Shown: positions 25,101 to 38,566 of the stretch, one piece after another | Layout of the letters: each line of letters starts with the position of its first letter | Numbering within the stretch: the stretch's first letter is position 1 | Assembly (NCBI RefSeq): GCF_000208745.1 | Contig: NC_030852.1 | Span: 24,352,636-24,416,635 of the forward strand | Direction: 5' to 3' | DNA: 64,000 nt | Origin: Theobroma cacao | Taxonomy: Eukaryota; Streptophyta; Magnoliopsida; Malvales; Malvaceae | Program-made: the position numbers and the translations under genes | The notes under the pieces: model-generated | What the model saw: the letters and a program-made list of their open reading frames with translations, nothing else | The model's database searches: none | What the model was told of the DNA's origin: nothing

Positions 25101-27889
25101 TCAATTGATTCTAAGTTGAATGTTGATGACATAAAGGATAAAAACAAAGATAATAGTGAAATTTAGAGATCATAATGGAGTAAATAAATATGCGGCTGCA
25201 ATCAGATGATTAAGATAAAAGATATTAAAGGAGAAATGAAACCCCACAAGCAATGCAACTGTACTGAGGAGTCGTTAGTACGTCTAATGCTGTCATATCT
25301 TTAATAAGATTTGCGTGCTCGTCGCCATTCCATTGGTTGTTGTTCTTTTCACTTTCATTATCGTCTTGGACATGTCATTATCTTTGCTACCATTTTTCTT
25401 TTCCCTCCTTCACTTTCTAGTGAATTTCAATTCATCACATGACTGATTTTGATGGATTACCATGCAGTAGCCAGAAAACAGAAACAAAGGAAATAAAGTA
25501 ATTGAATCGACAAATTAAGCACATTTGGTCTTTCTTTGTGGTACCAAAATTTGTAGAAAAATGTCACCCATTAATAATTCAGATATGTGCATTCACTACT
25601 TCATTTTAGTCAAGCAAGCCCAGCCAAGTATATGCTCAATTTCTATTATCCTCAAATTTAAATTAATTACATGCTAAACATTAGGTGGAGTTTGAAGTTT
25701 GCTAAATGTTCTCAAATAAAAATGGCTTAACAAAAAATTAAAATTATATATCAATAAAATCATAAACACCATGGATATAAATTGTGCAGATAAATCTTCA
25801 AATAATTCTAATAATTTTTTATATATATTTCTGGACACATAAATATATAAGAAGTATTTTACTTATTATCGATTATTGTAAAATTTTATACTCTTTTAAA
25901 ATTTAATATGATATTAGAACAAACACGGTCTCAATTATTGTTCCTTTCATGATAGGTTCATCACGTAATAGATTTATTACCTTTGACATATGAGAAAGTA
26001 TTAGAGTGAGAATAAGCAAATTTCATATTTTTTAAGGTGAGAATATTTTAGATAATAAATGTCACTTTATTTATTATCGATTATTTTAAACTGAGTGTCC
26101 ATCTTAAATTTAGAAAAATAAAGTCATCCATTATTAATTTAGATGTGTTCTTGATTCGAGCAATGCCAGCCAAGTAAAATTTTGACTTCATTTCTGTCCA
26201 TGAAATTAGACATGTGCTATATTCTTTCCTTTCCTTCTTTTTTTTTTTTTTGGTCTTCTTTGACCAAACTTTAGGTGGAATCCTTTATAACTGAAGCTTC
26301 CATTAAAAATAGTTCAATAAAAACTGATTGGAAATTAAACTAGTGAATTGATAGAACTCATTGAATAGATTATGCAAATAAAATTCAAATAATCTTAACA
26401 AGTTTTAATATTTTATTAAAATAGACATTTGGATTAAAAATTAAAACATATTTTCACCATTTAGTAACTATTAATTAAAATTTGGGTATTGATTCCATTT
26501 TCAGTAAATACTTTACATAAACAATACAAAACAAGGTTTATACTTTACATGTATTATAGTTATAATAAATATTATACATAGTTTTGTCTTTTAATTTTGA
26601 GTTTTATTTTAATAATTTTAAATTGAAAAGTTCTCGAATTTTATTCATTCAAATCCATTTTAATTTTAGTGATTAAATGGGATGGAAGAGGATTTGATGT
26701 ATTAAGCAAATTTTAGTTCTCACACTATAGAATTAAAATTTAAATCCGATCCCTTCTCTTGATGGACATCATGCTTTGGAGTTATAATCAATTTCTTAGT
26801 ATTTGTGAGCTAAGTAATTAAGTATTTATTTATAAAGCATAATGATTTTTTAACCTTCATGCTAACTCCCTAGTCCCTAGCTAGGTAAATTATATTTCAT
26901 TTTCTGATGACTTTGGATTATTTTCTTAGAGAATCTTATGGTTTCACAATCAACACTTGGCATAATGGCTTTACAATTAAAAGCCACTTCTTTTTTGCTT
27001 ATGTTTTCCTGTCTCTTTTCATTTCTTTTCTTTTTGCATCTTTCGCTTAATCGTTTTCTTTTTCAATTTTTTTTTAAATAAAGAAGGTCCAACTATGCCC
27101 ACATTTTCGACCATATGTCTATAACAGGCCAAAAAAGTGTAAAAAATTAACATCATACTTTTATATTAAAACCTATATCCAATAATTAGATTACTAATAT
27201 TTCTACAGATTCCCCTAAGACTTGTGCTTGAGCAATGTCGTATTAGTTGTGCAAATAAATAAAACAAAAAAAAATCTTACATAAGACTTATCTTAATTTA
27301 AGCAATTTAAAATTTAACATTTTTTAATTTTTAATTTTAAAAATCAACCTATTATTTTGTTTAACTTTTTTTTTTTCAAATTTCTCCATTTTTAAAAAAT
27401 TGATGATAAAAGTTAATAAATTGCCATTGATAGATAAGACATCCATGTCTATATTTATGAAGGTTTATTTTCACGTAGTAAATGTTAATCCTGTTTATAT
27501 TTGCTAAATTTTGTCATTGTTTTTTTGAATGAATAAAATCTAAAAAGAATTAATTTGAATAAAACAATAAGTAAATTTTAAAAATAATAAAAATGAACAA
27601 ACATTAACTCTTGAAATAAGCATTTAAGGAACATTGAAATAGTCGTACAAGTATTTAGAAAATTGAGGCTTCAAATAAGAGATAAAAAACATAAAAAATC
27701 ATATAAGCTTTCTTGTATGTGATGGAAATTTAAAAAAAATAAAATTGAAGGTCTTTTTTTTTTTACGACATTTAAGTTGTTTCAATTGTTGAATTAAGAC
27801 GAAGATATTAAAAACTATTTCTCTGATTAAAATGGAAATAAATTATTGGTAAAATTGGAACTTAAAAATTTTGTGAAGAAAATAAAGTT

Positions 27890-27893
<4 letters not shown>
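22111..27893. other. AT-rich gene desert, western part
   Basis: No protein family, tRNA or well-bounded transposon was recognised. It holds a (GT)n run at about 23740-23756 and a single G-box at 24687-24692. Confidence 0.45.
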
Positions 27894-27920
<27 letters not shown>

Positions 27921-27921
27921 T
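27894..27921. repeat. (AG)n microsatellite
   Basis: Fourteen AG units, directly beside G-box island 2. Confidence 0.95.
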
Positions 27922-27929
27922 GGGAAGCA

Positions 27930-28290
27930 AAGCACGTGAGAAGGGATTGTTGTTGTGTTGGGAGAAGGCAGTGAAGCCATAAACTGCAATAAAGATGAGG
28001 GAAAAGGGTCGGTGCTCACTCACGGCTGGCTTTGGCGTTAGGCGTAGAAGCAGATGATGGGTATTGCCCCGGGGAGATGCGTAACGTGACCAACTGATGT
28101 GATGTGCGGTCATTTTCATGCTTGTCGCCTCAGATGAAATTAGGTGCCCCACCTGAGTTGACCCTCCCTACTCACGTGCATTTTCCCCCCCTCTATCTCT
28201 ATTTATACACTCTACTCCGACTACTGCGGCTTGCCCGCTCTCCCCCTCTCCCTTGTTCCTTGCGTTCACAAAAATGTGTCACGCTCAATT
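27930..28290. promoter_or_regulatory. G-box island 2
   Basis: A GC-richer block with CACGTG at 27933-27938 and 28173-28178, preceded by the (AG)n run. A TATTTATA-like stretch (CTATTTATACACTCTA near 28195) and a pyrimidine-rich tract follow, which together resemble a plus-strand core promoter. No downstream coding frame was found. Confidence 0.38.
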
Positions 28291-28404
28291 TTGTTTCTTT
28301 TTGCATTCTTATAAAAGATAAAAAAAAAATTACTGTGCATTTAGATTGACTTCTAATCATTGAACTTAAGGCAATATTAAGGATTATTGGAGTAAAATCT
28401 GTTA

Positions 28405-28755
28405 ATGATCCATAACTTTTTTGTTCTAATTTCACTTTAATTTTATCTTCTTAATTTTTTCATCCGCATCCTTAATATTTTAAAGTAATTTCATTTGTAT
28501 TATTGTGTTACATTGTTAATCTGTTAACAATTGAAAAAAAATATATCCATATAGAATGTTCAGAAAATGGTCATGCAACGTGTCATAAGATTTACAACAT
28601 GAACATATAATGTGGACGTCATGTTGTTAATTTCAAAGAAATAATTTAACAAAATGATAAAAATAAAACTATTTTAAGAAATGAAGGACCCAAATGAAAT
28701 AATTTAAAGATTAAAGACTAAAGTAAAATCAGAATAAAAGGTTAGGGACCATTGA
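28405..28755. repeat. Imperfect fold-back repeat
   Basis: The left half (from GATCCATAACTTTT) and the right half (ending AAAAGGTTAGGGACC) are imperfect inverted copies over roughly 90 bases, with an AT-rich centre. The ends are approximate. No coding capacity was seen. Confidence 0.4.
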
Positions 28756-30170
28756 AGAAATTTGCTCCGAATAAATGTTATCCCGATAATTATCAAAGAG
28801 TAATTTTTATAAAAAATATAAATTGCAATGTCTTGTCTAATTAGAATTGTCATTTACTCTATAATTATTTGAGCTAACATAACAACAGATACTGTATCAT
28901 TTTCATGAGCTAATTAAGTCTGAAATACGTAACAATAATATATCAGTTTCGTATGAAATACTACATTGTTATATATGCTAATGCAAGTAGCTATATGACC
29001 ATCGAGGGCCCATATTTATTATGATACAACTAAAAAAGACTTAAGCATGGGATACTAATGAGAGGACGACCAGGTTATTCCAATTCATTTGTGTCATTTT
29101 CATAGTTTTCATCTCTTTGGGTCTCTATTTGTCGCGTAGCTAGCTAGTACCTACCAGAGATTTGATGGTTTGATTCACTATAAAAAAAGAAAAAAGATTT
29201 TGACATTGTACACACATGAAATTATCCTCCAATAATTACCACCAATTTTTATATGCTTAGCTTATCCATTATCGCACCATTGGAATCTTGAATACATTAT
29301 TGAAGGAAACGCATTAAAATAAAGATCACAATATAAAAAAAAGTAAATTAATTATTAACTATACAAATTCTTATTATAACTTGTGAGGATAGGAATACTA
29401 ATTAAGGCCATAACGTCTCTAACCCTACCTACATTAAACAACTTGGAAATAAAGTAATTACAGATTCCCATACAGAGAGCCAGCACACAAGGTTCATGTA
29501 CACTATAGTTTTGCTTTTCTTCTTTCTTTTTTTATTTTAACGCCCAAAAGTGTTTCATGTTTTTTTTATAATCTCTTGCTTTATATAAAATATGGGTTTT
29601 CGCCCCCTTTTTTAACTCAAAAGAACTAGGGTCCAACATGCTTATTTATTACCTATATACTTTTTATTCTAACAAATATTAATAGATTTATTATTTATTA
29701 TTTTACATTATTTGTAAGTAATGCAAAACTAGTAAATTTAAGATTATGTTTATTTAGAAGGAGAGAGTACATTGGATTATAAAAATGAAAAGGTTGTAGA
29801 AAGGAAACTGAGAAGAAGAAGAGGAATATGAAAATAATAATACAAGTTATTGCAGAAGACAAAGCAAAAACAAGTTAAGGAAGGAGCAAAAGTAAGCGCG
29901 CAAATACCGCAGCCCGACAGTACTTAGTTGTCTTCAAATACTTGTTTTAAACGACGGAAAGCTTTTGTTTTTAGTAACAGAGTTTTCCCTGTAACATGGA
30001 CATTCCTTCGCTAAGGAATCCGTTTAGGGATCAGTTAACAATGTTTTTTCCTCTCTTTTTTTTTAATTTTTTTTCCCTTGTCTTAGGATAATACCTTGTT
30101 ATTAACACACACTTTACTGTTACTTACTTTAATCCAATTAATAATTGGGGTTTTAATTTTTTTAATGTTT
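28756..30170. other. AT-rich intergenic sequence
   Basis: No coding signal or defined repeat was seen. Confidence 0.45.
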
Positions 30171-30179
30171 GGTGAAAGG

Positions 30180-30345
30180 ACAGATGTCCGTTTCCCCGTG
30201 GAATCCGCATCGCATCACGTGATTAAAAATGTCTGCCTACCACACCCTCAGCCTCCCAAATCACGTGGCCAACTCACTCTGCGATAATTGTGGGGCCCAA
30301 CTCACGATATTACGCGATCCCCGTTTTCTCATATCCCCTCAATTT
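30180..30345. promoter_or_regulatory. G-box island 3
   Basis: Two perfect G-boxes 46 bases apart (30216-30221 and 30262-30267), then GTGGGGCCCAAC near 30290, which contains a GTGGGNCC site of the kind bound by TCP factors. The composition differs sharply from the flanks. Confidence 0.38.
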
Positions 30346-30426
30346 ATAAATATGTTCTTCTTTATTAAAGAAAAAGGGATTTTTTAGCCCTTTTGTTTGT
30401 TCCTTGGTATGAAAAGAAATCTCTTG

Positions 30427-31094
30427 AGAACTTGTTTGGTTGAGGTTTTTTAGTTCAAAAGTTATTAAATTTTTTTTAGGAAATATAATAATTTTAAAAT
30501 TAAATTAAAATTATTTGATAAAATAAATTATATAAATTTTAATTTTTAATAAAATTACTATAAAAAATATCAATGTTATTTTCAATCACGTAATAAACAA
30601 AAACAGAACAAGTCTACTTCAAGATTATATACAATTTCAGATGTTAAAATTAAAAAAATTCATTCAAACATGAAAAAAAACTTTTAAATAGTATTTGAAT
30701 ACATCTTTGAATTTGAGTTTTTTTTTTTAATCTTTGTAAAAACAAAAAAATTTAGATTTTGTTATTTTATTATTGAGTTTTATGTTTTGTTTTTTTTTTT
30801 AGTAATATTTGTACAAAGAAGGAAAAGAAAGAGAGATTGTGATTTGCGTTGAAAAAAGATAATTTACAGAGGAACGGAGAGGAAAGGGAGATTAATTAAG
30901 AGAAAATGATATTTTTTGAAAAGTTAATATGTTTTTAAAAGAAGAGAAAATATAGCTGCTCTTTGGAGCTTTTTTTTAATTTTGTTTTTTAAAAAAATTA
31001 CTTTTTTTTTTAAGAGTTTTTCAAAATCTTATTTGATTTAGCTTTTACTTTTAAGAAGTAAGTAAGTAGAAAAAAAACCCAAATCAAACAGGAA
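30427..31094. mobile_element. Non-autonomous TIR element, family A copy 2
   Basis: A diverged relative of the 19315-20145 element, in inverted orientation. Its reverse complement carries the same AATTAATCTCCCTTTCC-like stretch, the AACGCAAATCAC segment and the ATTCAAATACTATTTAAAA segment. The ends are CTTGTTTGGTT on the left and AAATCAAACAGG on the right. No open frame. Confidence 0.6.
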
Positions 31095-31739
31095 ATAAGT
31101 ACTTTTACCATTAGACATTGTTACCTTTTTTTTTCTTTCTTAGATTTGTAGTGATTGAAGCAAAATCTTTTAGCTCCAAAGATTTGTAGTGTGACAGAAA
31201 GGAAATTGTTGTTTATTAGTTATTAGGCCTTGATAGCCTTAAAACTCTTGAACCATTGCTTAGATTCATTAGCAATTTAGCATTATATATTTATATTTCA
31301 AGAAAAGAAAAGCTTCGTATATGAATTTTGAATATAAGAATTATATATATTTATGTGATACAGATATTAATCAAGGAAAAATCATCTGAATAAAAAATTA
31401 TTAAGATGTAAAAGTATATATAATTTTTTTTAAAAAATACATATAATTTTTCATATTCTTTCATTCTAAATGAAAATTTTTTGGAAAAAGGGAGCACCTA
31501 ATTATAGTGAAAATAGTGGCAGATAGAGAAAGAAAAAGAAGCCATGCGTGGGAGGTTTGTTAAAAGGGCGTAATGGTGCAATGGTGGGGTTAAGGCATGT
31601 GATATCTACACGTATGTTATATACAATGACGTGACAGCACCCTACAAATAATTTGATGATATAGATTGGGGCTTCTTTTTTTAAATAAAATATTTTGGTG
31701 ATGTAAAAAATTTTGCAAATTAGTAGTTGTATATACAGC

Positions 31740-32040
31740 GTACGCAAAGCACGTGACCCGGGGGTGAAAAGGGGGCAACCACTCACGTGCGCCCATCCCC
31801 TGCCGTTCATCTGCCACTGCCTGCCTGCTCGCGTGCGGTGGGGTCCCCTCCCTGCCTCTCTCTCTTTATCGCTCTCTCCCCCACGCTTCGTGCGATTCCC
31901 GTTTATTTATTTTGACGCCGTCAATCGCCGTTAGATTATTGGGTTGACGATTTTATGGTTAGGAGACGTCGCGCCCTGTTTTTAACTGTAGTTGAAAATA
32001 CGCAGGGTCTCGAGCCTCGTGGCACATGCGTCGTTCTGAT
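31740..32040. promoter_or_regulatory. G-box island 4
   Basis: Two perfect G-boxes 34 bases apart (31750-31755 and 31784-31789) inside the most GC-rich patch of the desert. A CT-rich tract (CTCTCTCTCTTTATCGCTCTC) and sequence resembling a 5' leader follow. The small frames on both strands (31502-32230) are not recognisable proteins. Confidence 0.4.
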
Positions 32041-33349
32041 TAACTTTTTCTCTATTCCATTTTTTTGTTTTACCGTTCTATTTTCCCAAGCAATGAAGTG
32101 GCTCAATTGCTGTATTAAAATTTTTTTAAATTCATTTTCTGAATTTGGGAAGAGTTCAAGAAGAGAATATTTTAAAGAGAGAGAATTTGATAAAATTGTA
32201 GAACATGTCAAAGGTAAAAATATTTTATAGATTTATTATTTTTTATGAATTATTTTCACTATTCTTCACATGAATAATTGTTTTATTTTTTTATTCTACA
32301 AAATAATACTTAAAAAAATAATAACGCGTTAGTCAAAATAAGATACCTACACACCCAAAAGATCCAATATATCAACTTTATTGTTAGTATATATAATTAA
32401 TTAATTAACAATCCTTTCTTCTTAGTTCATTCTTTTTTAACTTTAAGATGAAAACAATATTTATAACTTTTGATTTTAATAAATCTTAATTAATTAGGGA
32501 TAAAAATTTTCACATAAATGATGTTTAAAATCGCATAATACACACACACACATATATATATACACACATTACTGCAAAGCCAATATCCATATAAGTTTAT
32601 ATACATTTTAATATAGATTTTTGTTTATTGGTTAAAAATTTATTTGCTATATATGCATGCATTTTAAGAATTAGGTATATAATTTTTACATTTATATATT
32701 AATTTTTGTGATGCAAATTGTGTTTAAGCTCTAATTAATCAATAAAAGTTTCTTAAATTAAACAGTAAACCCGATTATATTGGCTGGAAAAGGATTGCAA
32801 TTGTTCATTTAGAAATGAAGTTGTGTGGAAATTATAAGAAACAATTTAATAATATGAATAATATTAGATGAGCATAGCTAGGTAAGATAATTTGTTAAGG
32901 ACGTGATTGAGCAGGAAAAAAAGCAAGTGTAGACATAACTATTCAACTGTCTTTGTCCAACGAAAAAAAGGACTTTAGTGATAAATGCCACGAAATCTCT
33001 CTTTACAAATGTCGCTATAAGATTCCCACTTCCCCCTTGATTGTTACTCGTTACTCTAACCCTCATCACCATAAATTTGTTGCTTGGATATGCTGAATGC
33101 TTCTAAAGAAAATTAGTTTACATTATATGATTAATAATTAGAAAAATAATAATATGACTTAATAATCATGTTTGTAGAGTTTTTTTTTTAAATCTCCGTC
33201 GAATGTTTTGAGTAAAAGGCGTAATTAAATAAGCTAATCACGTTTCACTATATTAATTCCAAATTGAGAGCCCTTGACATTCTATAGTTTTGGTTACCTT
33301 TGTTTTGAGACATTGGAGTAAAATTAGTGGGAATTGGGGAAATAGTAGT
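32041..33349. other. AT-rich intergenic sequence
   Basis: It holds a CACACACACATATATATATACACACA run near 32541-32568. Nothing else was recognised. Confidence 0.45.
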
Positions 33350-33760
33350 AGCAGCAAAAGGCCAAAGGCGACAGGGAAAAGAGGGCGTACGTGAGAGCAC
33401 GTGCTGGGAGGGACTAGGCGGTGCGTCACTCTTCCTCGGTCTTTCTCGTGACGGTGTCACGTGGGGGTGGGGGGAAAGCTGGACCCCACAAAATTGCCCC
33501 ATCAAACCCAAAGAAACAACCCACTTAGTGGGGGCATGTGCTCTCCTTTCCCAACTCACCTGTCGTTTATGTTATGGGTCTTTCTTTCTCCTTTTTCTGT
33601 AGTTTTTTTTTTTCTTCTCTCATTACAACAAAAAAACAAAATAACTAGTTAGCTTTGAATACAAAGGGGGACCCTTCCTATTGCTGACGTGTCTCTCTCA
33701 CGTGATGTGCTCGCGTGCCCCCTTTCTCTTGGCTGGTCCTAACCCTTGAAACGTGACCCC
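33350..33760. promoter_or_regulatory. G-box island 5
   Basis: Three perfect G-boxes (33398-33403, 33458-33463 and 33699-33704) with several other ACGT cores (GTACGTGAG, TGACGTGTC, AACGTGACC) in a GC-richer block. This is the densest island in the window. The role is inferred from motif density. Confidence 0.4.
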
Positions 33761-36700
33761 ACTCTTTCTGGGACAAGTGTCTCATTCTACTGTGCCAAAA
33801 CCAGATTCTCAAGTTTCCTATTCTTTGATAGCTTAGCTGTAACTTTTTTATTTAATTTATATTTTCTTTTCCTCTTTTTGGATAAAATAAATTCCGTCTT
33901 TGGGGTACCCATATTTGTGCACGTTGAGGTCACCCCATGGAAATGGACCACTGTCCTCCGCTGATGGTCCACCTTTGATTGAGCTCAAGTTTCCTGTTCT
34001 GGCCCATGTTAGTTTTTTTTGGTGCAGCTCAACGGTTTTTTGGTTGAAAAGTAAAATAGAATTCATTAATCAAAAGAACGAAGAAGAGCAAGAATTATAT
34101 TCCTGCTCAAAGCAGTCACAGCCTGCAGCAGGTTGGACTTGTCTTGGCCCAGCCGAAGCCCTGTCCAGGTTCCACTTACAAAGTTTCTTGAAAGTGGGCT
34201 AACTGCTTCTTGGCCGACGCAAGTTTTTGGTTAAGATTGCTTCGGAGCGAGGACGAAGGAGAAATGATGCTAAAGGTCTGTTTCTTGCCTTGACATCGGC
34301 AGGAATGGAAATCTCATGTTTTCCAAGTAGCAGGAACAAAAGAGATCATAATGGGATTTGACATTTTGCTAATGCAACAGCGAATCTTGTCTCCAGGAGT
34401 TGTTTCTAATTCAAACTTAGTGTTTCATTGCCCACGTTTAATATCAGTACCACATAACAAGGTTTTCAAGAAGGATAAACTAGGAGGCTGTGAAGTCCTT
34501 GTCCACAACTCCATACCATATGCTGTATTTGTGAAACATTATAAAAATTCTGCCCCAAATAGCATCTTAATCTTTAAATGATTATGATGAACTAGGAGGG
34601 TTGTAAGTGGACTAATTGCCTCAAGCCCAACACAAGGATTTGGTTAGGATCGTTTGGGTACAAAGATATTGAGACATGATTCTAAGTGAAATGATTAATC
34701 CACTTGAATGATCTAAAGGTGAAATGATTAATCCACTTCAATGCCCAATATTTCTTGCTTTAAGCTTAATCTTTGCATCCATACATCGGCAAGATTGTAT
34801 TATCACGTGTTTTCTTTAAATATTATTAACAACTCTATTTGTGCTTTGTACCATTGTTTGTTTTTAAAATGAAGTGATTTGAATTTAAATTTAATAATGT
34901 TTTATCTTGATATTATCTAATATTGAGAGAGATAATTTTCAATATCGATAATCTATCTATCTATCTATATTTTCTCAGATTTTATTAAGGAGTAAAACAC
35001 AATTGTCTATATTGAAAATATAGTCCTCCAGCATGACAATACAATTGAGTGCGTGAAAATTGAACAAGATGGTGAAACAGTGGGTGAACAACAATGGAGA
35101 CAAGTAGATAGGATTCGATTCACAGCTCGGTGCAGCAGCTATTGCAAGCTATAACTCTGAACTTGGTTTCATTATTCGGTCAACTTCAATGCACTATCAA
35201 ACTGGAACCGTGGTGCACTATCCACCAGCGTTTCAATGCGAAGTTGTGACCGCAGGATTACTTTTATGATGAGCAGCATGTGCCGTAAAATGACATGAGA
35301 TTGTTGAAAATCATGACCATAGGATAGGATGATAATGATGAACTATAAATATAAAGGGGAGTCCAATGCAGTAATATTCCACTTTACATTCTCATCAATG
35401 CTCTTTGGCTTCATAACTGACTCAATGTATGAATCCTCTTCACATCTGCATCACAAAATAATGGAATAATATGCTTTAAGTTATGTTATTATTACTTCTT
35501 TTTTGAAAAGAAAACTGCAACAAGCAACCACATTTGACAATCACAAATAATGCTGTAAGTTACGCTATTTAATACGGAAGTGTAAATAATGATATATTAC
35601 ATAATGGGTTATGCTAAATGGTCAAAAACCTGAAAAGGGTAAATAGAAATAGTGTGTGTAAATTATGTAAATTCTAAATGCTCCATCACATCGAGCCTTT
35701 GGATATTTAGATTCGCACATTGTGACAGTTGTGTTAAACTTTATAAGAAATACAATCATCTACATTATTTGATCATTTTTTTGTTTATTTATTTTTTATT
35801 TTCGAGAGCAAATGACAAATAATATTTATTTTTATTATCTTTTTTAGTTCCATAATAACTTTTTCAAGATGTAAAATACTATTAAGAAAAAGTAACAATA
35901 TTGAAACCTAAGGATTAGATTTGGATGTGTTCGCTCATTAGTTATATTAGGAATTAAGGGATTTCCTAAGTAAAAGCCGAAACATATGGCTTAGTATATT
36001 ATACTTGAACTCAAAACTTTAACAATAAGTGGATTTTAACACTTTTTTTTTTCTACATATAAGGAGGTATAAGTGGGATTGGAATTTTAAACCTCAATCT
36101 TCATAAAAAAGAGTAACAATGGCTAAGACAAACTGAATTATAATACTATTTGGTCATGGAACTAACTATTGTTGTGTCTAGTAACAATTGCTGAATAAAG
36201 ATTTGATTAATTAAGAACATGTAAAGTACCTCTATTAACTAAGGAGCATAATTACAAAAGAATAAAAACAATCGGAGTGTGGAAAGAATGATGAGCTTTA
36301 CAACATTTCAAATGATGAGAAAGACTTGAAAGCTTGAACCTAATCCTATCTTCTCACATTGAGCTCTCATAATTTCACCAACTGTCAATCCCGCTAAAAT
36401 GGTTGTCACTTTCTTGACTAACAATTGCTTATCTTGCCTGATCACATGAAGATGAAGATTAGATTAGATCAAAGAAAGTTGGAAAAAAGAAAAAGATGAA
36501 AAGAACTAAACTCTACAGAATCTCTCTATCTTAGTATTGCATTGGACGGTATCACATTTCTCTATCAAATGGGAATATTAATTTCTCTATCAAAGGCACA
36601 GCCAATGGTCCTTCCCAAGTTCGGGTTTGGAAGGAAAAAGTCCCCTTTTTTGTGACTCTTTATCAGAATCTTCAAAGCTTGAGATGACAGTGAACTTCAT

Positions 36701-37649
36701 TTAGTGCACCAATGTATATATAAATGGCGTTTATATCGTATATACATGCTTGCTTTATGCTTATGTTATATTTCATTTGCAATGATCGATTACACCTACT
36801 CAATTTGGCCTATTGATTCTTGCCCTTTTCTTGACAGATATATAGATGTTTGATGTTCAAATCTCTTCTTAATTCCAATATAACTCGAACTTCTCCATAA
36901 ATGCCAAACCGGAGAGGGTAAGCTCAGACAGTGATGGAAACACTGAGACCTACCACATATCGGTAGTGTGCAGGAATGCAAGGCACATGTCCAAGTTACG
37001 CACCGTTTTTGTCTTTTTTTGGATTCCTTCCTCAGTCACTTCAACACAAGTATTGCCTTTAGGCCTTTAATTAGCTGGCCAGCATTTGGATGGATGCTAC
37101 TTAACTCACTACACCATTGCATAGTGACAAGATTCTCAAACATTTTCAACCCAAAAGGAGTAAACTATTATACTTTATTGGCTTCCATGTTCACATAGTT
37201 GAAAGTTGAAAATTAATGTTCTACTAACTCCAAAATGGTATGCTTAGGGCCTGGGGTGCCAAATTTATTATTAATAAATGCCTTTAATTATCTATAATTC
37301 AAGGATTCAACTCTTTTAACAAAAGAATATTTATAAGTAGTTCCTATTGGATTAAAAACTTAAAAAATTAAAATATTAAGAAGCATAAAAGCTCCTCCAA
37401 CATTTGCTACTTAATTTTACCCCCACCCCTCTTCACTGGATTTGTCTGATTTACTCAACTATAAGCAGCTAGGGTCTCACTCTCTTCTTTTCTATCTGTG
37501 GCCAATGACAACCATTATATCATAAGGCCTACGTTAACATTGCTGTTGCTGGAAAATGTACTTTACTGAAAAAGTGTTGTGCGGAATTACTGTAAAAATT
37601 CATTTCAATTTTAGCATTGCTGTGAAGAGTTACCGCATGCTCGGTCAGT
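33761..37649. other. Intergenic sequence, nothing assigned
   Basis: Average composition with a few degenerate stretches, perhaps old transposon debris (34000-35300). A direct repeat GTGAAATGATTAATCCACTT occurs twice at about 34687 and 34721, there is a TATC run near 34951, and a single G-box lies at 34804-34809. No protein family was recognised in the frames at 36796-37198. Confidence 0.4.
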
Positions 37650-38566
37650 CGGGTGGGGGAATGGCTAAGCCATTCTCCTTTTATTTCTAAAGAATTTTTG
37701 TTTCTTTATTTGGTTGTGAAATAGTTTGAATGATTATTTTTCAAACTAAGGAATAACTAATATCATTTTTTTCATGATATTAACTATTTTATAATTGAGT
37801 AATAAATTTTAAAAAATTATAAAGATCAAAATACCCCTTACAAGTTTAAAAAATTACAAACTTGTTTTTATAAAAATATTATTTTTTCTCTCTCCTCCTT
37901 CTCATCCTTGATTATAAATATTAAATTATAAATAAAATATTAATATTTAAATTATTAATTATTAATATTTAAAAAATAAAACAAAAATAAATAATCATAA
38001 TAACATTTAAATTATAAATAAAAATTAAATTATCAATTACTAATATTTTAAATAAATTATAAATTATTAATATTTAAAAATTAAATTAAAAATCAATGGT
38101 CATAATAATATTTAAATTATAAATAAAATATTANTATTGGAAGTGAATAAGAGAGTTGTTGGTGTTTGAAGGTGGAGGCATTTGTCACATTGAGATAGAA
38201 AGAAAACAAAGAATAGAGAGCCTAGTGAAGTGAAAAAAAAGGAGGGAAGCGTGATAAACATAAAGATCTTAGTCGTTGGATGAAAAGGAAAGACAACAAT
38301 GATTAATTCAAAGATAATTTTGTTATTTATGAAATAAATATTATTATAATAAAAGATATTTTATTTTTTCATATCTTCTATTTCTTTCTTATTTCAAAAT
38401 TATTTTTACCAACCAAATATACCAATAAGTTATAATAACCATTCCTATCATATTTCATTCATCGTATCAAATTACGTAATAACTATTTTTTTTTATTTTA
38501 ACCTTATTTTATTCGCATAGAATAATTATTTTATTCTATTTCTATTTATTTCGTGAACCAAATGTA
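37650..38566. mobile_element. Non-autonomous element, family B copy 1
   Basis: The right end (TTTCGTGAACCAAATGTA) and the 160 bases before it match, inverted, the left part of the element at 49963-51075: both have the GAATAGAATAACTATT-type block and the GGTTGGTAAAAATAA-type block. The left end (GGGGAATGGCTAAGCCATTC) matches the other end of that copy. The centre holds two to three imperfect tandem units rich in ATTTAAATTATAAAT, and the window's only N (38134). Confidence 0.6.
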
